This document shows, in pieces, positions 1-5,200 of a DNA stretch of 5,263 bases; position 1 is the first letter of the stretch, and each line of letters opens with the position of its first letter. The stretch is from an uncultured Candidatus Saccharibacteria bacterium. Lineage in GTDB: Bacteria > Patescibacteria > Saccharimonadia > Saccharimonadales > UBA1547. The DNA lies in NCBI GenBank assembly GCA_946480535.1, contig CAMLKA010000044.1, positions 1 to 5,263 of the forward strand, in the 5' to 3' direction. The position numbers and the translations under genes are program-made. The notes under the pieces were generated by a model that did no database searches, was not told the origin of the DNA, and saw nothing but the letters and a program-made list of their open reading frames with translations.

Positions 1-8
1 CTATTGTA

Positions 9-815
9 CTAGAGAAGCGCCGGATTGATAAACAAGAAATAATACGCCACCCCGTTCTTCAACATATGAAGCAGGATTGCCGGCCATAAACTTCCCGTAT
101 ACACCCGCAAAAGACACAGTACAATACTCAAAACAAATACATCAATACCAACGTTCCACTGGAAGTGCACAACCGCAAAAAGCAGACTCGTAATGAGGAT
201 CGAGAGCCACAATGAAACATACTTTCGAAGCTTCCCAAGGAGGTATCCCCTAAAAAGAATCTCCTCGGCAATAGGAGCAACCACCACAAGGCTTATAAAC
301 GCAATAATGTATTCTGGCTGTGTCGCAATCTGCGAGAAGCCCGTCTCTTGTGCCTGGCCATAATCAACAAAGGTTAACAGCTGCGAGACGACCGCCATCA
401 CAAGAGTCGTCAAAATCAGGTACGCCACCATACCAAGCGGAGCGAGGAGAATATCACGCCAACGCGGCCAACGCTGGAGTCCTAACTCCTCTTTCGTGGT
501 GCGACGCTTTTTGATAAGCCACGGCACGCCAATGACAAGCACGATAGAGAGCGCGTAGATAATTGCACCGCCCACCGCGTTAAAAATAGCGGTGTTCACT
601 GATTCAAATGAAATACCAAGCGCCTGGAGTGCTGCAAGCGCCGCCAATACCAACGCCTGTGCGAGCATGAAACCCAAGAACACCCAGGCTGGCAGACCTA
701 TCGCAAAAAGAATCCGCCTCCGTAAAGAGTGCGGATTTTTTGGCGCTTCAGGAGGAGATTGCAGACGAGCAACCTCCTTTAGCGAAATGACTGGGTTAGA
801 AGAATTTGACGACAT
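9..815 (-). CDS. CPBP-family intramembrane metalloprotease (CaaX/Abi type)
   Basis: The 268-aa product is a multi-pass membrane protein of the CPBP (Abi, CaaX protease-like, PF02517) family. Motif 1 is EEILFR (184-189), with the paired glutamates and Arg. Motif 2 is FAVVH (213-217), giving His217. Motif 3 is HMLKN (250-254), giving His250 and Asn254. These are the expected catalytic and metal-site residues. About 30 polar N-terminal residues precede a basic LRRR and roughly six to eight hydrophobic helices (about 35-63, 77-101, 124-147, 167-181, 200-217, 221-237 and a last one near the C-terminus). Bacterial members are linked to bacteriocin immunity, prenyl-protein-like processing or membrane-protein turnover; its substrate cannot be told from sequence. 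I chose ATG 815, which overlaps the end of rseP by 20 bases; TTG 821 is also in frame. Neither has a Shine-Dalgarno. A terminator-like hairpin lies within codons 27-35. The stop is TAG. Confidence 0.88.
   Translation of the reverse strand: MSSNSSNPVISLKEVARLQSPPEAPKNPHSLRRRILFAIGLPAWVFLGFMLAQALVLAALAALQALGISFESVNTAIFNAVGGAIIYALSIVLVIGVPWLIKKRRTTKEELGLQRWPRWRDILLAPLGMVAYLILTTLVMAVVSQLLTFVDYGQAQETGFSQIATQPEYIIAFISLVVVAPIAEEILFRGYLLGKLRKYVSLWLSILITSLLFAVVHFQWNVGIDVFVLSIVLCLLRVYTGSLWPAILLHMLKNGVAYYFLFINPALL
705..741. terminator. terminator-like hairpin inside the 5' end of the CPBP gene
   Basis: On the minus strand AATCCGC (737-731) pairs with GCGGATT (717-711). The stem continues inward past a bulged A as CTC with GAG, leaving a 6-nt loop. 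After the stem comes C and then TTTTT (709-705). In the plus direction the same stem is followed directly by TTTT (738-741), so it is potentially bidirectional. On the minus strand it begins about 59 nt after the rseP stop, similar to the spacing of the hairpin after tsf. Because it lies in coding sequence (residues 27-35 of the CPBP protein), it may be an attenuator or chance structure rather than a true gene end. Confidence 0.4.
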
Positions 816-1932
816 CGGCAATTGTAATGATTACGATAAGGACCATTAGGACCATAAAGCCCGTTCCATGAATACGCTCTTCCTTCTCTTTAGTAAGTGG
901 CTTTTTCATTACCTTATAGAGCGCGGTAACAAACCAACGACCACCATCAAGTGCCGGAATTGGCAGTGCATTCATAACCGCCAATGTCAGCGAGATAATC
1001 GCCGCCAAGAACACCACCTGCGAGAAACCAGCTTCACTTGCTGCCGGGAAAATGACGCCAAGAATACCAACAGGACCCGCCACGCTTGCACCGGCGGTAT
1101 TCAATTGCTCTGTTGCATGCTCGCGCCCCTCCTCAGAGAAACTCAGTTGCCCAATAAGGCCGCCGAAGAAGTTATAAATAAGCTGGCCAAGGCCTTCGAG
1201 TGTCACCCATGTATATTGTGCGGTTGTAACTGCTCCGACAATTGGTGCCGACCATGTCGCCTTCACATATTCTTGCTGGCCGAGCGAGGCACCAAACACC
1301 GTTGCGTCGGCGTCACGAAGCGCTACTTCAGTCGTCTTCTCCGTGCCATCCTGCTTGTATACGACCGTCACCGTCTCACCGCGTTGTGCTTTGGTGGTAT
1401 CAATGAGTTCCTGTGTCGTTTCGATTGATTCGCCATTTACACTGAGGATCTGATCGCCCTTTTCAATGCCCGCCTTCGCTGCCGGGTAATCTTTCACCAC
1501 TGAAGATACAATGACCGGTGACGTTACAATGGTAGTGTCAGAGGGTACGGTGAACTGATTTGGAATAATCTTTGGAATGCCAGACGTCCACGCCAATGCC
1601 GTTAGCAGCAATACTGCCACAAGCCAGTTGACGACAACGCCAGCGAACAAAATTTTTGTCTTCTGCCAAAACGTTGCCGCGCCGTAATCACCCTTCTTTG
1701 AGGCTGAATCGTTTTCACCCTGAAGCTTTACAAAGCCACCAAGTGGTAGCCAGTTCAAAGTGAAGAGCACGCCATTCTTGAGCTTCTTTGCCCAAGCCTT
1801 TGGTGGAAATCCAATGCCGAATTCTTCAACAACCACGCCGTTGCGCTTCGCAACAACTGCGTGTCCAAGCTCATGCACCACCACCAAAAGTACCAAGACA
1901 ATCAGCCCGACAATAATTCCCAAAATTAACAT
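796..1932 (-). CDS. rseP: RseP-type site-2 intramembrane zinc metalloprotease
   Basis: This is a site-2 protease (M50 family) that cuts transmembrane segments of membrane proteins such as anti-sigma factors or leftover signal peptides. The 378-aa product has an N-terminal membrane helix (about 2-27) containing the zinc site HELGH (20-24). The conserved membrane-reentrant stretch around WLPLGGFVKL (61-70) follows, then a second helix (about 93-115). A single PDZ domain comes next (about 140-205, with YPAAKAGIEKGDQILSVNG at 149-167). A third helix runs straight into NALPIPALDGGR (321-332), where Asp329 is the third zinc ligand, and a final helix lies at about 357-375. E. coli RseP has two PDZ domains; one, as here, is common in other bacteria. 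A moderately hydrophobic stretch (about 240-262) could associate with the membrane. The ATG has AGGGAG (1943-1938) 5 nt upstream. The 46-nt gap after uppS and a candidate promoter suggest separate expression. The native substrate is unknown. No dxr or cdsA lies beside it. Confidence 0.95.
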   Translation of the reverse strand: MLILGIIVGLIVLVLLVVVHELGHAVVAKRNGVVVEEFGIGFPPKAWAKKLKNGVLFTLNWLPLGGFVKLQGENDSASKKGDYGAATFWQKTKILFAGVVVNWLVAVLLLTALAWTSGIPKIIPNQFTVPSDTTIVTSPVIVSSVVKDYPAAKAGIEKGDQILSVNGESIETTQELIDTTKAQRGETVTVVYKQDGTEKTTEVALRDADATVFGASLGQQEYVKATWSAPIVGAVTTAQYTWVTLEGLGQLIYNFFGGLIGQLSFSEEGREHATEQLNTAGASVAGPVGILGVIFPAASEAGFSQVVFLAAIISLTLAVMNALPIPALDGGRWFVTALYKVMKKPLTKEKEERIHGTGFMVLMVLIVIITIADVVKFF

Positions 1933-1978
1933 GTTTTCTCCCTAGTATCCCCTTCTATTCAGACCGTTTGAAACGTTT

Positions 1979-2680
1979 TTATTCACCAAAACGACGCTGG
2001 CGGCGTAAGTATTCTTCCATTATAGATGTCACGTCGTCTTTTGTCATATCTGGCCAATTTTTCTTCAAAAAAATGAATTCGCTATACGCCGAACGCCACA
2101 ACATAAAGTTTGAAAGACGCTGTTCGCCACTGGTGCGTACAACGACATCGAGCGGCGGTACGTCAGGTGTATACAAATGTTGTGCAATTAAAGTTTCGTC
2201 AACATCCTTAGCCGAAACACCCGAATTCATAATACTCTTCACCGCGTCAGCAATCTCGAGCTGACCGCCATAGTTAAAGCACAACACAAACGTTCCGCCA
2301 GTATTATCTTTCGTCTCTTCCTCGGCTTTATCAATTGCCTTCAAGATCTTTGCCTGCACACCTTCGCGTGTACCAGCAATACGAAGACGAATGTTTCGTT
2401 TGTGAAATTCGGGAAGATCACTACTGACAAGCTTCAAAACAAGCGCCATGAGCTTCTTTACTTCATCAGCGCTTCGCTTCCAGTTTTCGGTTGAGAATAC
2501 ATACGCCGACACATACTCAACCCCGGCGTCATGCGTCGCGATCGCTATATCTTTGAGTGTGTTGTAGCCAGCAAGGTGGCCTTCGTACGTAGGAAGCCCA
2601 TGGCTTTTCGCCCAGCGACGGTTCCCATCGACAATATAGCCCACATGCCTTGGTACCTGCGGCGAAGCCTCATCAGCCAT
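1979..2680 (-). CDS. uppS: cis-prenyl transferase (undecaprenyl diphosphate synthase family)
   Basis: This family condenses isopentenyl diphosphate units in cis onto farnesyl diphosphate to make the polyprenyl diphosphate lipid carrier of cell-wall synthesis, at the cytoplasmic face of the membrane. All signature regions are present in the 233-aa product: HVGYIVDGNRRWAK (12-25) with catalytic Asp18, VFSTENWKRSADEV (61-74), CFNYGGQLEI (134-143), and VVRTSGEQRLSNFMLW (180-195). Arg182, Arg188 and Ser190 match the IPP-binding residues Arg194, Arg200 and Ser202 of E. coli UppS, and Glu201 matches Mg-binding Glu213. The usual GNGRW is GNRRW here, so chain length or substrate could differ. The protein is slightly shorter than the usual 240-250 aa. 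Its ATG overlaps the frr stop by one base and no Shine-Dalgarno is visible, so translation probably depends on termination-reinitiation. The usual followers cdsA and dxr are missing. Confidence 0.95.
   Translation of the reverse strand: MADEASPQVPRHVGYIVDGNRRWAKSHGLPTYEGHLAGYNTLKDIAIATHDAGVEYVSAYVFSTENWKRSADEVKKLMALVLKLVSSDLPEFHKRNIRLRIAGTREGVQAKILKAIDKAEEETKDNTGGTFVLCFNYGGQLEIADAVKSIMNSGVSAKDVDETLIAQHLYTPDVPPLDVVVRTSGEQRLSNFMLWRSAYSEFIFLKKNWPDMTKDDVTSIMEEYLRRQRRFGE
2019..2047 (-). promoter_or_regulatory. candidate sigma70-type promoter for rseP within uppS
   Basis: ATGACA (2047-2042) is one base from the TTGACA consensus. It is separated by exactly 17 nt from a perfect TATAAT (2024-2019). 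Transcription would begin near 2012, about 80 nt upstream of the rseP ATG, after most of uppS. This fits the local layout, because the uppS-rseP junction is the only sizeable gap in the cluster and rseP has its own ribosome site. The match overlaps codons for MTKDDVTSIM, so coding constraint and chance cannot be excluded, but the -10 requires an ATA isoleucine codon. Confidence 0.5.
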
Positions 2681-3234
2681 TAGATAGTAAGAATTTCTTT
2701 CTCTTTATCTTTAAATGCAGTGTCGAGCTGGCCATTGTGCAGTGCCATTGAGTCGTCAATTGATTTCTCGATACGCTTCAGGTCATCTTCTGAGATTTCT
2801 TTTGCATCCTTAAGGCGCTTTGCCTCTTTGAGTGCGTCCTGGCGAACGTTGCGAAGTGCAATACGTGCGTCCTCTACCTTTTCAGAGGTTTGCTTCACAA
2901 TTTGCTTGCGGCGCTCTTCGGTAAGTGGCGGAATTGGCACGCGAACAAGACGACCGTCGTCACTTGGGTTAAGCCCAAGGCTTTGGTCGGCACGAATTGC
3001 CGAAACAATTGCCTGAAGGTTGCTTGGATCAAACGGCGTAATAGTAAGAAGCTGCGCTTCAGCTGCAACAACGTTTGCCACTTGGTTTAATGGCATCACC
3101 TGTCCATACGCCTCAACCGTCAAGCTATCGAGCATTGAAGGGTGGGCGCGGCCGGTACGAACCTTTCGGAGTTCGTCTTCAAAGTGCGCTACAGCGGCAC
3201 TAAACTTGGTTTCGTATTGCTTTGTATCAAACAT
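2680..3234 (-). CDS. frr: ribosome recycling factor
   Basis: RRF works with EF-G to split the post-termination ribosome so that subunits can be reused. The 184-aa length is standard (185 in E. coli). Recognisable blocks are KVRTGRAHPSMLD (24-36) from the long three-helix bundle, the hinge and domain II segment ending in SLGLNPSDDG (85-94), RVPIPPLTEERRKQ (98-111), and ARIALRNVRQDALKEAK (123-139), followed by KEISEDDLKR. Arg131 corresponds to E. coli Arg132, which is important for ribosome binding; the next Arg of the E. coli RNVRR motif is Gln here. The ATG lies 2 nt after the stop of the acidic ORF, with AGAGGA (3246-3241) 6 nt upstream. Its stop shares one base with the uppS start (TAATG), so the two are translationally coupled. 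Confidence 0.97.
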   Translation of the reverse strand: MFDTKQYETKFSAAVAHFEDELRKVRTGRAHPSMLDSLTVEAYGQVMPLNQVANVVAAEAQLLTITPFDPSNLQAIVSAIRADQSLGLNPSDDGRLVRVPIPPLTEERRKQIVKQTSEKVEDARIALRNVRQDALKEAKRLKDAKEISEDDLKRIEKSIDDSMALHNGQLDTAFKDKEKEILTI

Positions 3235-3236
3235 TA

Positions 3237-3878
3237 TCAGTCCTCTTTTTCTTCATCTAGTATAGCAAACGGTGCAGCTTCCATCACGCGATAATATTGC
3301 TTGATAGCCTCTTCCTGTGTCGATGCAAGCCCCCTGCCATCAACAAATAACTTCAACGGCTCAGATGCATCGAGCGCGACTCCGTCCTTGGTGTACGCAA
3401 CCAGGCGCGCCGGAGGAATCCGGGGTACGTTGTCTTCGTTATAAGATTGAAACTCACTATCAACCGCAATAATACAAGGTCCGTCCGCCGCGCCGAGGCG
3501 AATAAGCTCGGGGTGCTCCGATAAGAACGCCGAGTTCCAATTCACCTCTTGAGCGACGGCGTCAATATACTCCGCCAGCGCATCAGCTTTAAGCTCATCG
3601 GCCATCAGTACTGCCTTTGGCGTTCTCCAAAAATCGCCCGTCTCACCTGATTCATTTGTTAATCGCGAAATATCATAGTAATTATTCCATCGATACGCAG
3701 GAAAGCCCTCATCAAAAAGCCACTTCAGACCCATGAGATATTCGGGTAACGTTCCGTGGTCCCCGCCCTCGAATCGGCGAGAATATTCCAAGGAAGCAAA
3801 AACCTCTTCGATAGGTAGACTATATCGAAGAGGCCCTTGTTCGGGCGATGTCGGCTGACGATCACCCCGTTCGGTCAT
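3237..3878 (-). CDS. unrecognised acidic protein in the usual pyrH position
   Basis: I do not recognise this 213-aa protein. A hand count gives about 40 Asp/Glu against about 20 Lys/Arg, so it is strongly acidic. It has no signal peptide or membrane segment and looks cytosolic. The first 20 or so residues are polar and probably disordered. The remainder mixes aromatic-rich stretches (LKWLFDEGFPAYRWNNYYDI, 51-70) with likely helices (about 90-115 and 186-202) and beta-prone segments (GPCIIAVDSEF, 133-143; ARLVAYTKDGVALD, 157-170; PLKLFVDGRG, 174-183). It ends in an acidic tail. It sits exactly where UMP kinase (pyrH) usually lies but has none of the glycine-rich nucleotide-binding motifs of that family, so it is not a diverged pyrH. 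The ATG follows the tsf stop by 3 nt without a Shine-Dalgarno, implying translational coupling. A terminator-like hairpin covers codons 16-25, so a later start such as TTG 3791 (codon 30, with AAGAGG upstream) is possible. It ends with TGA, 2 nt before frr. Confidence 0.8.
   Translation of the reverse strand: MTERGDRQPTSPEQGPLRYSLPIEEVFASLEYSRRFEGGDHGTLPEYLMGLKWLFDEGFPAYRWNNYYDISRLTNESGETGDFWRTPKAVLMADELKADALAEYIDAVAQEVNWNSAFLSEHPELIRLGAADGPCIIAVDSEFQSYNEDNVPRIPPARLVAYTKDGVALDASEPLKLFVDGRGLASTQEEAIKQYYRVMEAAPFAILDEEKED
3259..3267 (-). promoter_or_regulatory. possible extended -10 promoter before frr
   Basis: TGCTATACT (3267-3259) matches the extended -10 pattern TGnTATAAT with one mismatch in the hexamer. 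It lies in the last codons of the acidic ORF and would start transcripts near 3252, about 18 nt upstream of the frr ATG, leaving room for the AGAGGA ribosome site. No -35 hexamer is evident at 17 or 18 nt spacing. Such a match can arise by chance in coding sequence, so this is a weak call. Confidence 0.25.
3798..3833 (-). terminator. intrinsic terminator or attenuator hairpin after tsf, inside the next ORF
   Basis: In the minus-strand transcript CCTCTTCGATA (3833-3823) is a perfect 11-nt inverted repeat of TATCGAAGAGG (3813-3803), with a 9-nt loop. It is followed directly by TTTTT (3802-3798). The GC-rich end of the stem abuts the U-tract, as in Rho-independent terminators. There is no matching T-run in the plus direction, so it is directional. 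It begins about 49 nt after the tsf stop, a normal terminator distance, yet lies over codons 16-25 of the acidic ORF. It could end most rpsB-tsf transcripts, or act as an attenuator whose folding depends on ribosomes translating the ORF. The U-tract is short, so efficiency is uncertain. Confidence 0.6.
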
Positions 3879-3881
3879 AAA

Positions 3882-4478
3882 TTAGTCGTTGACCCCAAGC
3901 TCAATACGCTTGAAACGACGAACTACGACGTTCTCACCTGTCTTAGCGATAGTTTCCTTAAGGAATTCACCGACAGTCTTTGAGTCGTCCATGATGTAGC
4001 TTTGTGAAAGGAGAACCTTGTCAGCAAAGTGCTTCTTTACCTGACCTTCAACGATCTTGTCGATCATGTCAGCAGGCTTACCAGCAAGCGCGTCGCTTGA
4101 CTTTGCTTCTTCGCGTACACGGTCGAGTTCTTCAGCTGGAATATCAGCTTCTGAGATGTATACCGGGCTCATTGATGCAACTTGAAGTGCAATCATGTGT
4201 GCGAATTCTTTGAAGCCGTCAGTGCGAGCAACGAAGTCGGTTTCACAGTTTACTTCCACGAGAACACCAATGCGTCCACCGTGTACGTAGCTGTCGATAA
4301 CACCTTCGAGTGCTTCACGGTCAGCCTTCTTTTCAGCCTTTGTAAGACCCTTTTTGCGCATTTCTTCGAGTGCCTTGTCAAAGTCACCGTCAGCTTCTAC
4401 AAGAGCGTTCTTTGCGTCGGTAAGACCAACACCAGTGAGCTCTTTAAGTTTACGAATGTCGTCGATTGATACTGCCAT
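3882..4478 (-). CDS. tsf: translation elongation factor Ts, short form
   Basis: EF-Ts is the guanine nucleotide exchange factor that releases GDP from EF-Tu in the cytoplasm. The N-terminal UBA-like domain (about 1-45) carries the hallmark LTGVGLTDAKNAL (14-26). The core follows, with NCETDFVARTDGF (77-89); its TDFV (80-83) is the classic EF-Tu contact motif. The C-terminal part contains LLSQSYIMDD and SKTVGEFLKE (about 156-175). At 198 aa it is much shorter than the roughly 280-aa E. coli protein and matches the compact form with a single core subdomain, as in Thermus, so it is not truncated. The start is the ATG 5 nt after the rpsB stop; GGGGAGG (4495-4489) inside the end of rpsB provides the ribosome site with a 10-nt spacer, so the two genes are probably cotranscribed and coupled. 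A terminator-like hairpin lies about 50 nt beyond the stop. Confidence 0.97.
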   Translation of the reverse strand: MAVSIDDIRKLKELTGVGLTDAKNALVEADGDFDKALEEMRKKGLTKAEKKADREALEGVIDSYVHGGRIGVLVEVNCETDFVARTDGFKEFAHMIALQVASMSPVYISEADIPAEELDRVREEAKSSDALAGKPADMIDKIVEGQVKKHFADKVLLSQSYIMDDSKTVGEFLKETIAKTGENVVVRRFKRIELGVND

Positions 4479-4483
4479 GAGTA

Positions 4484-5200
4484 TTACGCCTCCCCTTCTT
4501 TGTCCTTCTTACTTACGCCCTTGCCCGCTTCGATAGCCTTCGCTACGTAGTCGAGGATAACTTGCACACCCTTAATCGCGTCGTCGTTACCAGGGATAAC
4601 GTAGTCGATGCGTGATGGGTCAACGTTGGTGTCAGCGAGTGCAACAACTGGAACACCAAGGGTCTTCGCTTCGTTGATTGCGTTTACGTCACCGATAACG
4701 TCAATAAGGAATACCGCGCCTGGCTTGCCAGAAAGATCCTTCACACCAGAGTACTTCTTGTTGAGTTCGTCGATTTCCTCTTGGAAACGTTGGATTTCAA
4801 GCTTGTTGTACTTCTTTTCAAAAGCACCTGAGGCCATGTTGCGCTCAAGCTCTTTAAGCTTCTTGATTTGTGAACTAATAGTGTTCACGTTGGTAAGCAT
4901 ACCACCAAGCCAACGCTCAGTTACGTATGGTTGGTTAAGGCTTTCAGCGGTAGCCTTCACGATGTCCTTAGTTTGCTTCTTAGTAGCAACAAAAAGGATC
5001 GGCTTACCAGCTGCAGCGGTTGCAGTAAGGAAAGGCAGAGCCTTTTCGAGACCTTCTACGGTCTTGGTAAGGTCAATGATGTGGCTATCTTGACGCTTGC
5101 TGTGAATGTATGGCGCCATCTTTGGGTGCCAACGGCTCGTTTTGTGTCCAAAGTGAACACCAGCTTCGAGCAGCTGCTTAATATCAACCTCAACGGCCAT
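4484..5200 (-). CDS. rpsB: 30S ribosomal protein S2
   Basis: Ribosomal protein S2 (uS2) is a late-assembling 30S protein located on the back of the small subunit between head and body. The 238-aa product has the usual bacterial length. Family signatures are clear: the N-terminal block LLEAGVHFGHKTSRWHPKM (10-28) with YIHSKRQDSHIIDL following, ERWLGGMLTN (95-104), the helical coiled-coil hairpin region rich in Lys and Glu (about 110-150), and the C-terminal DTNVDPSRIDYVIPGNDDA (190-208). The last ten or so residues form a charged Lys/Glu tail. The ATG start is supported by AAGGAG 7 nt upstream and by alignment of the N-terminal block with the family. It is the first gene of the visible cluster and ends 5 nt before tsf, the near-universal bacterial pairing. 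Its leader is a candidate regulatory RNA. Nothing in the protein looks unusual. Confidence 0.98.
   Translation of the reverse strand: MAVEVDIKQLLEAGVHFGHKTSRWHPKMAPYIHSKRQDSHIIDLTKTVEGLEKALPFLTATAAAGKPILFVATKKQTKDIVKATAESLNQPYVTERWLGGMLTNVNTISSQIKKLKELERNMASGAFEKKYNKLEIQRFQEEIDELNKKYSGVKDLSGKPGAVFLIDVIGDVNAINEAKTLGVPVVALADTNVDPSRIDYVIPGNDDAIKGVQVILDYVAKAIEAGKGVSKKDKEGEA

Noticed and set aside
316..341. Small inverted repeat TCGCA/TGCGA within the CPBP coding region
   Set aside because: A 5-bp stem without a T-run, mid-gene; expected by chance.
762..780. Strong Shine-Dalgarno-like AAAGGAGGTT inside the CPBP gene, 8 nt before an in-frame CTG
   Set aside because: Only a CTG lies at the right spacing in frame; CTG starts are very rare and the motif also encodes ordinary residues (LKEV). 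Probably coincidence, although it would fit a later start.
868..1428. Plus-strand open frame of 186 aa opposite rseP
   Set aside because: It lies wholly antisense to a well-conserved site-2 protease; its translation is Cys/Arg-rich with no recognisable domain, as expected of a shadow frame.
1971..1978. Palindrome AAACGTTT just after the uppS stop
   Set aside because: Only 8 bp, with no loop or U-tract, so it does not make a terminator; too short to call an operator.
3237..3239. UGA as a possible sense codon (Gracilibacteria/SR1 code)
   Set aside because: UGA ends the acidic ORF 2 nt before the frr start, and no conserved gene here contains an in-frame UGA, so the standard bacterial code fits.
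4608..5093. Plus-strand open frame of 161 aa opposite rpsB
   Set aside because: It is antisense to rpsB and Ser/Leu-rich with no family resemblance; it is open because of the codon bias of a highly expressed gene.
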